From: Mytilus californianus
Taxonomy: Eukaryota; Mollusca; Bivalvia; Mytilida; Mytilidae
Direction of reading: 5' to 3'
Assembly (NCBI RefSeq): GCF_021869535.1
Contig: NW_026262581.1
Span: 120,990,771 to 121,054,770 of the forward strand
DNA length: 64,000 nt
Part shown: positions 39,701-48,971 of the stretch, piece by piece
How the letters are laid out: each line of letters opens with the position of its first letter
Position numbering within the stretch: the stretch's first letter is position 1
Translations under genes and position numbers: made by a program
The notes under the pieces: generated by a model
The model's database searches: none
What the model was told of the DNA's origin: nothing
What the model saw: only the letters and a program-made list of their open reading frames with translations

Positions 39701-42700
39701 AGGAACCAACCAAAAGATGTGATTTCCAAGTGCCTATCCCAGGTGTCCGGAATGCTAAAAATGCAACAGCCTTTGCAAGCAAGATTATGTTATTATTTGC
39801 AGAATTTTATAGTATTAAAGCTTAAAGAATTTTGAGCAATACATGTATACATCAAAGGGGATAACCAGGATTGATTGATTGACTGGTGTTTAACGCCACT
39901 TTCAGCACTTTTGGCTATTTCATGGCAGTTAGTTTTTTTTGAGTGGAGGAAGCCGGAGTGCCCAGAGAGAACCACTGACCTTCGGGAGGAACTGACAATC
40001 TTTGTCAATTATAATTGGAGTCGAGTACACCTGCACGGGCGTGGTTCAAACACACAACCTCAGTGTAGACAGGCTAGTATAGATGAACTACTTAGACAAC
40101 TCGACCACCAAGATCAACATTATCTATAGCTGAAGAAAGGTCTATAAACTTATTGTTAAACTATACATTGATAAGTTGTAACAAATATGGGTGGTAAAAA
40201 ATTCTAATTTCTTGTTATGGAATAGAAATAACAAGTGAATCTGTGAGCTACTGCTCACTAATGATACCCCCGCCCGCTAAAAGTATAAACAGGAAGTTGT
40301 TAAGTGATGAATCTGAAAACGCATCACACGGTATAGCTGACTTATATAAACCCTGAAACCAAATTTCAGAAATCCTTGTATTGTAGTTCCTGAGAAAGAT
40401 GCGAAGAAAAATATTCATGGGACGGACGGACGGACTGATGGACTGACGGATGGATGGACTGACGGATGGCTGGAAGGACGGATGGATGGACGGACAGACA
40501 GAGGTAAAATAGTATACCCACACTTTTTTAAAGCGGGGGTATAAATATAAGTTTCAACTTTATTAGTCTATCATAATACATCAATATATAGCAATATATA
40601 CATGTAGTTATCAAGCCAGTGACACAAGGCTTTTGATTACAGTTTGTGCAATCTTCACCCCAAAAACACGTACCAGTTTGGAAGACTATTTCCCAACCTC
40701 CAGCTCCTGCTGAATCTAAGTTTATAAAAGCTTTGATAGATGGAACCCATGAATGATGTGTTATAAAACCATGACTTGCCTAAAAATAGAGTATCCATCG
40801 ATTAACAAGAGAACAAATATGACATATATTTGTAATAAAACAAATTTTAAGCTTCAATTATAACTGGGCATTTCTTTCAAGGGCAGAAATGTTCAATGGA
40901 AAAACTGTTTGACCTTTGGAATGACTGTGACAGTGTTTATAACAGAAAATTATGATGTCCTGAATATTTTTCTCTATTATAAGCTTATTGATCTCTACAA
41001 ATTCTGTGTCTGTCATCATACTTTGATCTGATTTTTTTTAATGTAGCCCTACTGCAGGGAATGATTAGATCCCATATTTAACTGTGAAGGTCCTATGCCA
41101 AGATTTTAGATTTATGATAGCTTTATATTACAACATTTAGAAGAAGATTTGATCTTCACTTTATCATTTCATTTGACAATTGTATGTAGTAAACATGTAC
41201 ATATACATAAATTTAAAAACATCAAAATTTACAGTTAAATTGTTTACCAAACACTTCTTAAACAAGTGTTTTGAATGATTGTCAAAACCATACCGCACAT
41301 ATTGATAAGCAATGCAGTCAATAAGTATTTACATGTATTACATGATTTCTCCCTTCCAAAAACTGACTTAAAGCAATGAATATTACTGTGAAGCTGAAAT
41401 GTAATGTTTATACATTCAAACCTGCAAAATATTTTCTTCTGCTCCATTAAATAAGAATATAATGTTGTGTTTGAGAGGGTCTTTTGATATATACAGAACT
41501 CGCAGCAGTTCTAACATAACCGCACAGCTAGCAATATTGTCTCCAGCTCCTGAAAAGAAGTTATATCACAAGTTTAATCACAGAAAAAACATGTACAATT
41601 ATTGATTCAGAATTATAAATATTATTAAAAAAATTTGCTAAAGGTATTGTAAAATATGTATTCTAATATGATATGCTGCTTTTGCTTTTTACAATGTTGT
41701 AAACAACAGCATGATAAATTTCTCGATAATATTTAGTGCAGACTCACAAATGTTCATATTTCTGGCTGTTGCAGTTTAAAACATGATGTCCTAAGAATGA
41801 AATCTCTCAAGCTGAAGGTTATTCCTTTACATGTACACATCAAATTCTGATAATAATTCATTAAAATGGAGTTTCTGAGGTAGGTGTAGCTTCATTATTG
41901 ATTCTCTTGCAGTGACATCACCCTACTAGTTACGAAAATTGTTTTTCTTTTGATCATGTTGATAATTTGATGGTCAGTTACATTTATTATAGGCTGATGC
42001 AGTAAACTATAACCATAACAGCTACATAATGTTTTGAATCTGAATCTGTTATTAATTACATTACAATAACATGTAAAAGAATTGGTATTCACGGTTTTTA
42101 ATCTTTTGATTTTTCAAATGTGAAGAAATTAATTTATATTTATTAAATGAGAATGAAGATCATTATACATTCTATAAAACTTTGCTGTATTTAGCAATAA
42201 CATGTATTAATTTTCTTACACATTATACTTATTTAAAACAATTAAAGTATAAAAAGAAATTCAAATCAAAGTAACTAATGCATACAATTTTTTTTTTTAA
42301 ATGTAGTATACATGTGTGAGTGCATCAGAGAAACAAGAAATGTTTTAAAACTACAATGTTATTGAATGTAATTCAAAAGTAATTCATATAAACTACATCA
42401 TCAACATGCCAAAAACAATGAAAAAGGCAATACAATTCATTACTTTCAATTACATGTAATTGAAAATATGCTCAATAACACATTATCATGATTACCAGGG
42501 CTGCCAAGTCTCATGCATTTTCATGCTTATTTGGTGGCATTTTCCTTTGATTTATTGTTTTTTTCTCTTTGTTCTTTACAATTTTGGTCTAATCTCACGG
42601 ATTTGCTTCATGAAAACTTGGCAGTACTGCATTACTTTAAATTACTTTCAAATTCTAATTAATTACAGGTAATTACAATAACAGTTTTGATTACCCCAGG

Positions 42701-45000
42701 TCTGGTTATTACATAAATAGATGAAATATTGTAGGATTAAATATTGTCTGCCATGAAATTATGTCTACCGGATACTTTTTCACAATAAATTGTGTCCACG
42801 GACATAATGTTATTATGAAATATTGTCCAGACGATATTTACCTATGAAATCGTGTCCACAGATGTGAAAATGTGTCCTTCAATGAACGGACAATATTTCA
42901 TATGAAAAAGTGTCCTTCTGGTAGAAAGGACAGTATTTCACGTGAAAAAAGTGTCCATGCTCAATACCTACAAAATGTATACATAGCTTCAGTTCTTTAT
43001 CTAAATTGAACTTTTAAAATTAGCATGGGGGGTTTGTCTCCATCAAAACATGGCATGTAAACTGGAGTATTTAATTCTTACAAAATGTGATCATCACCAT
43101 GTGTAATTAAACATATATTATACAATAAAACAATACCCTCTCTTTTTTTTCAATAGTTGTAAAGTACAGTTCATCATTGTTTATTTCATAGTTGGGTGCT
43201 TTTCTTTTGATACTTCTTTTTCATTGTCAATTGAGGCTAGTGAATACTTTTTGTCGACATCTTTATAGCTAAGATAATTGAAAATTCTTTGGAATTCAAC
43301 ACATTCCATTTTTGTTTATATCAAATTATAACTGGTTCTAAATTGGTTTGTTTGTAATAAAAAAATAAATATAGCTAAAACATTTCAGAGGTTTTTTTTT
43401 ATTATCTCCCTTCAAAGGACACTTAAGTGTCCTCTGATTGAAAATAAACCTTGACAAGACATAATTCAATAGTATTGTATCATGAAATTATGTCCGATTG
43501 AATGGACACTTTTTCACAGCATCGGACACATTTAAGGTAGCACAATACAAAGATTTTATACCTCCAACTCCCCAGTTTTAAAATGCTGTAACTTTCTTTA
43601 TAATGCTTGAAAATTTATAAAAGTGGTATTTATGGATAGCTAACAGATTACTCTTTCAAATTAATGCAATGTTAGTATTGTACAACAATTATGTAATTAA
43701 TTATAATTTTAACTGTGTCTACAAAATTTTACAAGAAATTTCCACTTTTAATTGAAATTAGCTTCTTCATGGATACCCCGAGAGGGTTGATTTTATAATA
43801 TGTTGTTCCTAGAGCCATTATCTACAAAAAGGTGTCTCAGATTTTGGATAGAATGTATAGATCAAATTTTACACCTAATCAAATAATCTTACTTTTATGT
43901 GGTAAGGATGTTTACACTAATTACAGATTTATGAGAGAATGGAATACGATAGCGATAATTTGAGAAACCCTTTTGTAGCTCCTGCTGTGTTGATTAAGAT
44001 AACGTTAAAATTTCTTCTGTAGTTATAGAGATGTCATAGCTAAATTCATTCAAGTGAACTGACCAAGATTTTGCCATTAATTGCATAATAATTGATTACA
44101 TAATGATTGCATAACAAAAATATTGCATTCATTTAAAAGATTTATCTTTTTTATCTATCTATATATACCTCTTTTATTAATTTGTATGCAGTCATAAGCA
44201 AGTAACATCATTTTAAAGGTTGGAGATTGGAAGTAAAAAAATCTTTGTATTGTGTTACCTTAAATATACTTTTTCTGTGAAAAAGTGTCCGCATGGACAC
44301 TATTTCACAGGACACTTTTATGGCTCACAATATTACCTGGACTGTCAACCACTGAATCAAAATGACAGTTAATGAGAAGGCTTGACTTGGAAGTATTTGG
44401 TGGTTCAAGCAATACCACTACATTCTGAAGATTTTCATACACAGAATAATAGTTTGTCTGTACAAAATTCTTTAAAAGGAATGATCCACTGACTTTCTGA
44501 ATGTCAATTGTCAGAGAATTCACTGGTGAATGTTCTTGGCTTGTTTCTCTTATAATATCTATTTGATTAACAATATATTGTACAGCTTGAACCTCATTTG
44601 CGTTGCTTCCAGCCACCTTAGGTCCAAAGCTACACAATTCCAGCAAATGTTTACGTGCTCCATCTTCAAAAAATTGATCCTTCTCTGCATAGGCTGTGGA
44701 GTATTTAGGCTCTGGATATTTGTTATATTTTACTTCATGCAGACACACGTAGGTGACTGTATATAATATGACCACTGTTGGCCAAATGAAAAGGGCACTT
44801 ATCTGTGTTTTATTACGTGCTTTAGTGCTTTCAACACTAGAATTTCTCCTTGATGTGTCAACGAAAATATTATTAATGTTAGTGTTCCTTTTCCTTGCAT
44901 AATCTTTCGAATCATTGCCTGTGGAGGCTGTCATCTTGGATACAGTAAAGGCAGCAGTAGTATACCGCTGTTCAATAGTCATAAATCGAGGGAAACACAT
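24558..45000 (-). CDS. ERMP1: ERMP1, endoplasmic reticulum M28-family metallopeptidase (14 exons, 932 aa)
   Basis: ERMP1 (Felix-ina) is a multi-pass ER membrane protein with a luminal zinc peptidase domain. Coding exons on the minus strand: 45000-44337, 41549-41422, 40779-40674, 39260-39114, 38204-38112, 36375-36154, 35300-35074, 33943-33760, 32425-32235, 31691-31536, 30055-29856, 26779-26658, 25235-25048 and 24728-24558. They sum to 2799 nt, exactly 932 codons plus stop, with every junction in phase. A first membrane segment lies at about residues 69-88. The M28 domain shows NCHFDS (H213, D215), AGDN (D225), NGAEEN (E259, E260), NLDSAG (D286) and GYIYHT (H362): the full two-zinc set plus the catalytic Glu. 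Residues about 400-700 hold several hydrophobic segments; the C-terminal part ends [10 protein letters not shown]. Family length is about 900, so the gene looks complete. All introns are GT-AG except intron 13, which starts GC. The ATG at 45000 is the first in frame; ATGs a few codons on are possible starts. Confidence 0.95.
25048..25235 (-). CDS. ERMP1: ERMP1 exon 13, with GC donor
   Basis: Encodes [20 protein letters not shown], then [20 protein letters not shown] and IK. The exon end reads ATAAAG/GCATGT. Only a GC-AG intron joins it in phase to exon 14; no GT nearby gives the conserved reading. Intron 13 (24729-25047) is otherwise plain. Confidence 0.9.
25545..25875 (-). repeat. GCTCACTTGGCC-type dispersed element
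   Basis: On the minus strand it starts TTAGCTCACTAATTGGCCAA, then GTGAGCTTTTCTCATTACTT and GTCCGTCGTCCGTCGTT. The same 5' part opens the plus-strand element at 58571, but the bodies differ. It is a dispersed element, with a tandem GACGACGGAC-like motif near its end. Confidence 0.7.
26658..26779 (-). CDS. ERMP1: ERMP1 exon 12
   Basis: Encodes [20 protein letters not shown] and [15 protein letters not shown]. The exon 11 AG plus its first G make Arg 773. Donor ACAG/GTTTGT. Intron 12 (25236-26657) contains the GCTCACTTGGCC-type element at 25545-25875. Confidence 0.92.
27640..28100. repeat. dispersed CCATGAAAATGAGG repeats
   Basis: Two adjacent related blocks (about 27660 and 27906) share CCATGAAAATGAGG-like sequence followed by a calmly conserved downstream tract ending in TTTACCAAATATAG or similar. 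Relatives occur at about 18243 and 21400. Function unknown. Confidence 0.5.
28393..28747. repeat. 45-bp minisatellite in ERMP1 intron 11
   Basis: About eight degenerate copies of a unit like AAGAGCAAACATCCTTAAAG plus ACATGATCTCCCTATAAATAC. The minus frame stays open (15-residue unit around [13 protein letters not shown]) because 45 is a multiple of three. There is no link to the ERMP1 reading. Confidence 0.85.
29856..30055 (-). CDS. ERMP1: ERMP1 exon 11
   Basis: Encodes residues 707-772: [20 protein letters not shown] and then [20 protein letters not shown], the start of the C-terminal luminal part. Donor CTAG/GTGGGT. Intron 11 (26780-29855), the longest, holds a 45-bp minisatellite (28393-28747) and dispersed repeats at 27640-28100. 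Confidence 0.93.
30868..31505. repeat. tandem repeat of about 160 bp with a GGGGCCAT-ended tail
   Basis: At least three copies of a unit starting AACTTGATCTGTAACTCATC and containing AACTGTGATTTTCAACAATT (about 30883, 31043 and 31203, with a fourth start at 31363). It ends in a GACGGAATGACGGACAAGGG region and a short inverted pair TATGGCCCCGACAA / TTGTTGCGGGGCCATA. Confidence 0.8.
31536..31691 (-). CDS. ERMP1: ERMP1 exon 10
   Basis: Encodes residues 655-706: [20 protein letters not shown], the last membrane segment, then [20 protein letters not shown]. The donor is TTC/GTAAGA; the frame stays open beyond it into a repeat, but homology and phase require the splice here. A dispersed bivalve-type repeat (30868-31505) begins about 30 bp downstream in intron 10. 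Confidence 0.9.
32235..32425 (-). CDS. ERMP1: ERMP1 exon 9
   Basis: Encodes residues 592-654: [18 protein letters not shown], then [20 protein letters not shown], a conserved loop, then a membrane segment. Donor TTA/GTAAGT. Intron 9 (31692-32234) shows nothing recognised. Confidence 0.93.
32904..33590. repeat. 72-bp minisatellite (two 36-bp halves) in ERMP1 intron 8
   Basis: About nine copies of a 72-bp unit built of two related 36-bp halves, each containing CCATCTA(A/G)CAATATAAGG. The minus strand has an open frame of about 169 residues made of a 24-residue repeat ([20 protein letters not shown]), a by-product of the multiple-of-three period. Confidence 0.92.
33760..33943 (-). CDS. ERMP1: ERMP1 exon 8
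   Basis: Encodes residues 530-590: [20 protein letters not shown] and two hydrophobic stretches through [17 protein letters not shown]. Donor TAG/GTATGT. Intron 8 (32426-33759) holds the 72-bp minisatellite at 32904-33590. Confidence 0.93.
35074..35300 (-). CDS. ERMP1: ERMP1 exon 7
   Basis: Encodes residues 455-529, with at least two membrane segments ([19 protein letters not shown] and [16 protein letters not shown]). Donor AAG/GTAAAA, phase 0. Intron 7 (33944-35073) is AT-rich with nothing recognised. Confidence 0.93.
36154..36375 (-). CDS. ERMP1: ERMP1 exon 6
   Basis: Encodes residues 381-453 ([11 protein letters not shown], then the membrane-associated [19 protein letters not shown]). 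Its first bases GA join exon 5's last G to make Gly 380, which proves the exon 5 donor used. Intron 6 (35301-36153) shows nothing recognised. Confidence 0.95.
36833..36964. mobile_element. short MITE beside the intron 5 array
   Basis: Inverted ends GGACTGGGTTGCAAAAACAT and (reverse strand) GGACTGGGTGGCGCAAACAT continue into AATTAAC on both sides. Length is about 130 bp with no coding capacity. It sits at the edge of the exon-5-derived array. Confidence 0.75.
36965..38111 (-). repeat. tandem array derived from the ERMP1 exon 5/intron 5 junction
   Basis: About 13 extra degenerate copies of a unit of about 66 bp follow exon 5 in the transcript direction. On the plus strand each reads like TACTCACCAGCTCTCTGAAT, then ACTGCCTGATGGGATATAC, then TGGTTTATCATTCTGTATG. 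The same sequence at 38100-38160 is exon 5 itself: about 44 bp encoding [15 protein letters not shown], then the donor GTGAGTAC and about 20 bp of intron. Most copies keep a donor-like GTGAGT (for example near 37184, 37256, 37555, 37683, 37763, 37830 and 38028). The array is interrupted by a small MITE at 37318-37432. Confidence 0.9.
37318..37432. mobile_element. small MITE inside the intron 5 array
   Basis: Inverted ends CTTATTTCACAAAACATTTT and, on the reverse strand, CTCTTTTCACAAAAAATTTT. It splits one 66-bp unit (ACTCACTAG before, AATAGTGCCTAATGGG after), so it inserted after the array formed. Confidence 0.7.
38112..38204 (-). CDS. ERMP1: ERMP1 exon 5, parent of the intron 5 array
   Basis: Encodes [20 protein letters not shown] and [10 protein letters not shown], with the last zinc ligand H362. 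The donor is GCGG/GTGAGT. About 44 bp of its 3' end, together with about 20 bp of the following intron, is the source of the tandem repeat that fills intron 5. Confidence 0.95.
39114..39260 (-). CDS. ERMP1: ERMP1 exon 4
   Basis: Encodes [20 protein letters not shown] and then [17 protein letters not shown], a conserved peptidase-domain block. Acceptor TTTTAG, donor CTG/GTAATA. Intron 4 (38205-39113) is AT-rich with nothing recognised. Confidence 0.95.
39486..39598 (-). repeat. Penelope-like element 3'-end fragment
   Basis: Reverse complement of the last part of PLE-2 (23060-23180): AATGGGGAATATGTCAAAGA, CAGCCGAAGGCCACCAATGG. It lies in ERMP1 intron 3. Confidence 0.75.
39871..40118 (-). mobile_element. 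V-SINE/Deu-type tRNA-derived SINE
   Basis: Minus-strand order: tRNA-like head with GGTGGTCGAGTTGTCTAAG and box B-like GTGTTTGAACCA, a body with CTCTGGGCACTCCGGCTTCC, and a 3' end GTGGCGTTAAACACCAGTCA followed by ATCAATCAATC. The body and the AATC-repeat tail are as in widespread molluscan SINEs (RUDI-like, from memory). Confidence 0.8.
40254..40546. mobile_element. MITE with GATACCCCCGC-type ends and GGAC-repeat core
   Basis: It starts TGATACCCCCGCCCGC and ends AAAGCGGGGGTATA, forming a TIR around ATACCCCCGC. Near the right end is a run of GGACGGAC/GGATGGAT units (about 40420-40500). No coding capacity. I recognise this as a very common bivalve repeat type. Confidence 0.75.
40674..40779 (-). 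CDS. ERMP1: ERMP1 exon 3
   Basis: Encodes [18 protein letters not shown] and [16 protein letters not shown], with zinc ligand D286. Donor CTG/GTACGT. Intron 3 (39261-40673) holds a MITE (40254-40546), a V-SINE-type SINE (39871-40118) and a Penelope-like 3' fragment (39486-39598). Confidence 0.95.
41422..41549 (-). CDS. ERMP1: ERMP1 exon 2
   Basis: Encodes residues 222-264, from [11 protein letters not shown] to NGAEENILQ: the bridging zinc Asp (D225), the catalytic Glu (E259) and a zinc Glu (E260). It ends in phase 0 at CAG/GTTTGA. Intron 2 (40780-41421) is AT-rich with nothing recognised. Confidence 0.95.
42740..44333. mobile_element. TIR element rich in GTGTCC/GGACA motifs (outer)
   Basis: The left end ATATTGTCTGCCATGAAATT and the right end (reverse strand) ATATTGTGAGCCATAAAAGT are imperfect inverted repeats. 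Both subterminal regions carry many copies of GTGTCC or GGACAC, often as GTGAAAAAGTGTCC, in both orientations. It has no coding region. Its right end lies 3 bp before the ERMP1 exon 1 donor G, inside intron 1. Another element (43536-44259) is inserted in it. Confidence 0.65.
43536..44259. mobile_element. MITE with TTAA target duplication (inner)
   Basis: Ends GGTAGCACAATACAAAGATT and, reverse strand, GGTAACACAATACAAAGATT, flanked on both sides by TTAA (43532-43535 and 44260-44263). TTAA duplication is typical of piggyBac-type transposition. No coding region; 724 bp. Confidence 0.85.
44337..45000 (-). CDS. ERMP1: ERMP1 exon 1
   Basis: Encodes residues 1-221 plus one base: a hydrophilic N-terminus, the first membrane segment ([18 protein letters not shown]) and the start of the peptidase domain through [11 protein letters not shown]. 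The donor is CAG/GTAATATTG. Intron 1 (41550-44336) holds two nested TIR elements (42740-44333), one of which ends only a few bases from this donor; 41550-42739 shows nothing but AT-rich DNA. Confidence 0.93.
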
Positions 45001-45957
45001 CAACTATAAGATGATTTTGTATACATGATACACCCGATACAGGATACAGACAGGATTAAGGAAGTAAACATGGTGAAAGGGTCTCACAATCTGTATCCTG
45101 TATCGGGTATTAGTGAGTTATTATTCGAAGTCAAATTAAATCAGTATATGTCTTTATTCCTATTAATTAAAGGGCCCACATAGAGCATATAAATCAACAC
45201 AAATCACAAAGTTCATACAATATCCACACAAACAAACACGTGCAATCTAACATACATACTGATTATTTATCTTTAAAAATGATTAAAAAACAAATATGGA
45301 AACATGATTATAAACATATATATATCAGCGCATCGGCACCACGATATTTTTGCAAACAGAAACTTTACATATAATAATGCTTTATTAAGCAAACATTACA
45401 AGGGATAATCAACAGAAACAAACTTAATGCAATTTAATCGATGTGATTAATCAGTAGATAACAAGCTATTTATAAATAGCTATATATTTCAATTTGTAAA
45501 CAAAGAAAATGGCGGTGAATTATGAAAACCGGTGCCAGTTATCTGAATTAAAAAATCTATATACCTTACCATCAGCACTTTATAAGAAGGAGCAAAAGAC
45601 AATAAAATATTAATACCATTCGAAAAGATAGACCTAAATTATATAGAGAAACCGCATACTGTACCGTATTTATCACATCTCGTGAAAGAATGCATTGCTG
45701 GCTTTGCGCATTAGGACAGGTGCTCATAATGGGTAACAAGAATAACCCCCTCAGTGAAAGTTGAATGGCATGACTCCACCACACAAGGTATAATTGAAAG
45801 AACGGATTTTGAAGTACATTCTTCAGAAAGTGTTGGGGATTATGAAGGGGATACATTGATGTTTAAAGTTATTGTATATCTGACCACAGGTAAAATAATG
45901 TCCTTCAAGCAGTGGTGCTAAAACGAATATCAACAAACTTTAAGAATAGTTGAAAAC
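45001..45957. promoter_or_regulatory. ERMP1 upstream region with an 18-bp inverted repeat
   Basis: This lies directly upstream of the ERMP1 ATG and must contain its 5' UTR and promoter, although no clear TATA box position can be defended. At 45033-45050 CCCGATACAGGATACAGA has its exact reverse complement at 45090-45107, with a 39-bp loop, only 33 bp from the start codon. Beyond about 45500 the sequence may already be the 5' part of LINE-A. Confidence 0.45.
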
Positions 45958-47715
45958 TTGTCAGCTAGTGCTGAAATGACCACCCCAATAATTCTTGAAT
46001 TTGAAAACGGAGTAGATAATAAGTCTTGCACAAATCACCATACCATTCCAAAAAGTGCACATGTCAATGAATTCAATCAAATCCTATCTGCAAATTCAGT
46101 AATCCTACAACAACAAGATAAGATCAAATCTAAAACTCCGGAAAATGTACCAATCACATCAGCAGTCAAAGAATGAAAATACCATAATCAATACAGACAC
46201 AAACAATAGTGTATCAGATGAACCACACTCAACTTCAGAATCCTCTCAAATTCAGCAAAGGTTATCAATCTTAGAAGACAGCACGATAAGTATGCCATCT
46301 GAAATTCTAAATGCTGCTTGCACATTCGTCTATAACAAAAACTTTGAAATATTACTCAGTAAGAATCTCCAAGGGTTAAGAAGTGATATCGTGGAAGACG
46401 TAATGAAATTAATGAATAAAGTTGAAACATCTCCCGAGTCTATAGAAACACTTAAACAAGTTCACGCAAGAGAACTAAAGATGCTACGTGAAAAATGCAT
46501 GAATCTGATATTGATAAAAAGAAGAGAATTGAAAACTTTGAAATAGAAAAATGTCAACTCCTGAGTTAAAAGCCAAGGAATTGGAGAGGAATAGTAATCA
46601 AGCAAAACAAGTGTTTCATGCAGCGGAGGAACAGCTACAGAATAAGATTATAGTTCTCACTGAAAAACAAACTGAACTAGAAATTCTTCTCCATGAAAAT
46701 CATGCTAAACTACAGGAAAAAGATGCCACCATTGAGAAATTACATGATATGCTTCTAACAGTGAAAGAATATATATTAGGAGGTCAATGGTCACCGGTGA
46801 AGGGAGAACAACCCAAAAATTAGTCGTGTTCAAAAACTTCTGGATTCCAATACCAGTCAAATTTGCATCACAATACAAAGAGTTCCGCATCAATGATACA
46901 ATGATTCAGGAGAAAGAAGTGTCATTTGTTCAATATTCCACCCTTAAGCAAAACCCAGTTAAAAAAAGGTTATCTTCCATAATAGTACAATCCCAAAGTT
47001 CATTGATATCAAGCGGCTGACAACATCTTTTCAGTTGGAGCGTCTGGCTAAAAGAACCGCCACATTAGAAGACCTTAAAGAGTATATTCAACAGTATGAA
47101 GATCTGACTGACGTTATTGTAATTCGTCATGTAGGAACAAATGATCTACGACAGTCACCTGATGTTGTGTATTCCGCTGTGGATAAATATGTTGAAATCA
47201 TTGAAAATCTCGAAAGACTCGGCGCAAGAATAATTATCTCATCACTTTTACCATGTAGGATAACTAGGCTTACTAGGAATATTTGTCAGTTCAATGAAAC
47301 ATTGTACTCAAAATTAAGAGACAACAAAAATGTTACATGGAGTGACAACTCTAACTTTTTTCTTGATGACACATCATATAATGTCAAGTTGAATCTATAT
47401 GACAAAGATGGTCTTCACATTAACATTAATGAGGGAACAAGAGTCTTGGTAGGTAATTTGAAAAAGACCCTAAGTTGTGTGCTAAATGGAAAGTGGCCTT
47501 CATACAAAAAGAACAACAAAGTACCAACAAATAATACAACCAGTGGCAAAAACTACCAAAACCATGGTTTCTATGATGGATACTCTAAAGATCAAATGAA
47601 CAAGCACGACATGAGAAATTACAATGTTAACCACAAATTTGTAGATAACAAGGATATGAAAATGATTGAAATGGTTGTAAACACTGTTGCAACCCTTCAA
47701 ATGTTCAAGAATTAA
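45958..47715 (+). pseudogene. LINE-A ORF1 (coiled coil plus SGNH-like esterase domain), broken
   Basis: Open pieces at 45958-46176, 46145-46546, 46551-46823, 46787-47020 and 47035-47715 follow one another with frameshifts. The middle part is a long charged helix, probably a coiled coil (LKAKELERNSNQAKQVFHAA and on). The last 226-residue piece has VIVIRHVGTNDLRQ and a later GLHININEGTRVL with a His, as in SGNH/GDSL-type esterase domains found in ORF1 of CR1-group LINEs. The nucleophile Ser block before it falls in the disrupted junction near 47000. The link to RNA binding is family knowledge, not shown here. Confidence 0.7.
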
Positions 47716-48036
47716 CTAGTCTCACCATGTTAAAGTATACCTGACATACTTAAAGACTCTACAGTTATTGTTTATTTTATCTAAGCTATATTTTATTTTT
47801 ATTTTTCCGTTTTGTTTTCATTATTATCTAGTCAATTGTTTTAAATTTTGCAAGTCATATTTTTTTTTTCAAAATTTGAAAGGATACATATTAAAAAAGA
47901 TGAAAAAAAAATCCTACATTTAAATAACTTTTCAACATTTCTATAATTTTTCTAAAATTTTGTTTTTCAACTCTGAAGGTTTCTGTTGAATCCCTTAAAA
48001 TTCAAAGAATGTTAAAAAACAAATTAACAATTAGTT

Positions 48037-48880
48037 CTTAGAATGTGCATGGTTTGTTTTACAGGGAAGATGGGAATAGATATTGCAAACTTAATGGTCC
48101 TGATTTTTGTGAAAATTACATATAAATTCTGATATTATATTTCTATTAGAAACAAAGGCCGATAAGGAAGATAATATATGTTTGAAAGGTTATGCCTTAT
48201 AGAAAAAGTCATTCGCATCAGGAAAGGTAAAGCTATTCATGGAGGCATTGCTCTATATGCCAGACCAAATGTTAATAAAGGAATTACATTAATAAAAAAT
48301 AATTGCTCTGAATTTTTGTGGGCAAAACTAAGTAAAACATCATGTTCATCTGATATATTTGTTTGTTTTGCTTACAACTCACCAATACAGTCTAGCTACT
48401 CTAAATCTCTAAAAAGTGAGTTATCAACACTAGAGAAGATCGAACAAGACCAGAGTAAGCTTTCAAATTTAGGGGAGACTATCATTATGGGGGACCTAAA
48501 TGCTCATGTCAATGAAAATGACTTGGATTTTATTTCATCTGATCATGTTAAAAGTTTACAAGATATATATACTTCCTAGTTCATATATGGCAGATAATGT
48601 ACATTATAGGAGATACTGTACTAAAAAGAATACTAAGACTGATGAATACGGAAAACGCCTATTAGAGATTTGCATATCATCTAGAAGCAGAATTCTAAAT
48701 GGGCGAACTTTAGGTGATACATTAGGTAAACCCACTTCCCATCAATATAATGATAGTGCTGTTGTTGATTATTGTATTGTTAGTAATAATATCATGAATA
48801 TGCTAAAAAATGTATGTTTTTTTTACTGTAAAGGATTTTACTGACCACTCTGATCACTGTCCTATAAATGTATGTTTATC
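48037..48880 (+). pseudogene. LINE-A ORF2 endonuclease domain (APE-like), broken
   Basis: It begins SS-stop-NVHGL, where the usual Trp before Asn has become TAG (48040-48042). It then reads LLETKADKEDNICLKGYAL, a stop, GGIALYARPNVNKGITLIKN, FVCFAYNSPIQ, IIMGDLNAHVNE with the catalytic Asp-x-Asn, and after a frameshift SAVVDYCIVS and DHSDHCPINV with the catalytic His. All conserved blocks of an APE-like endonuclease are recognisable, but frames change at least twice. Confidence 0.75.
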
Positions 48881-48971
48881 TTTAAATTATTGCTAAGTAC
48901 AACAAAAAGTTGGGAGACCAATACCTAAGGGTTTACAATGGAACAATGCGGTTCAAAAATGTTATGCAGAC

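Noticed and set aside
45572-45856. 94-residue minus-strand open frame upstream of LINE-A
   Set aside because: No family resemblance; the plus strand here more likely belongs to the LINE-A 5' part.
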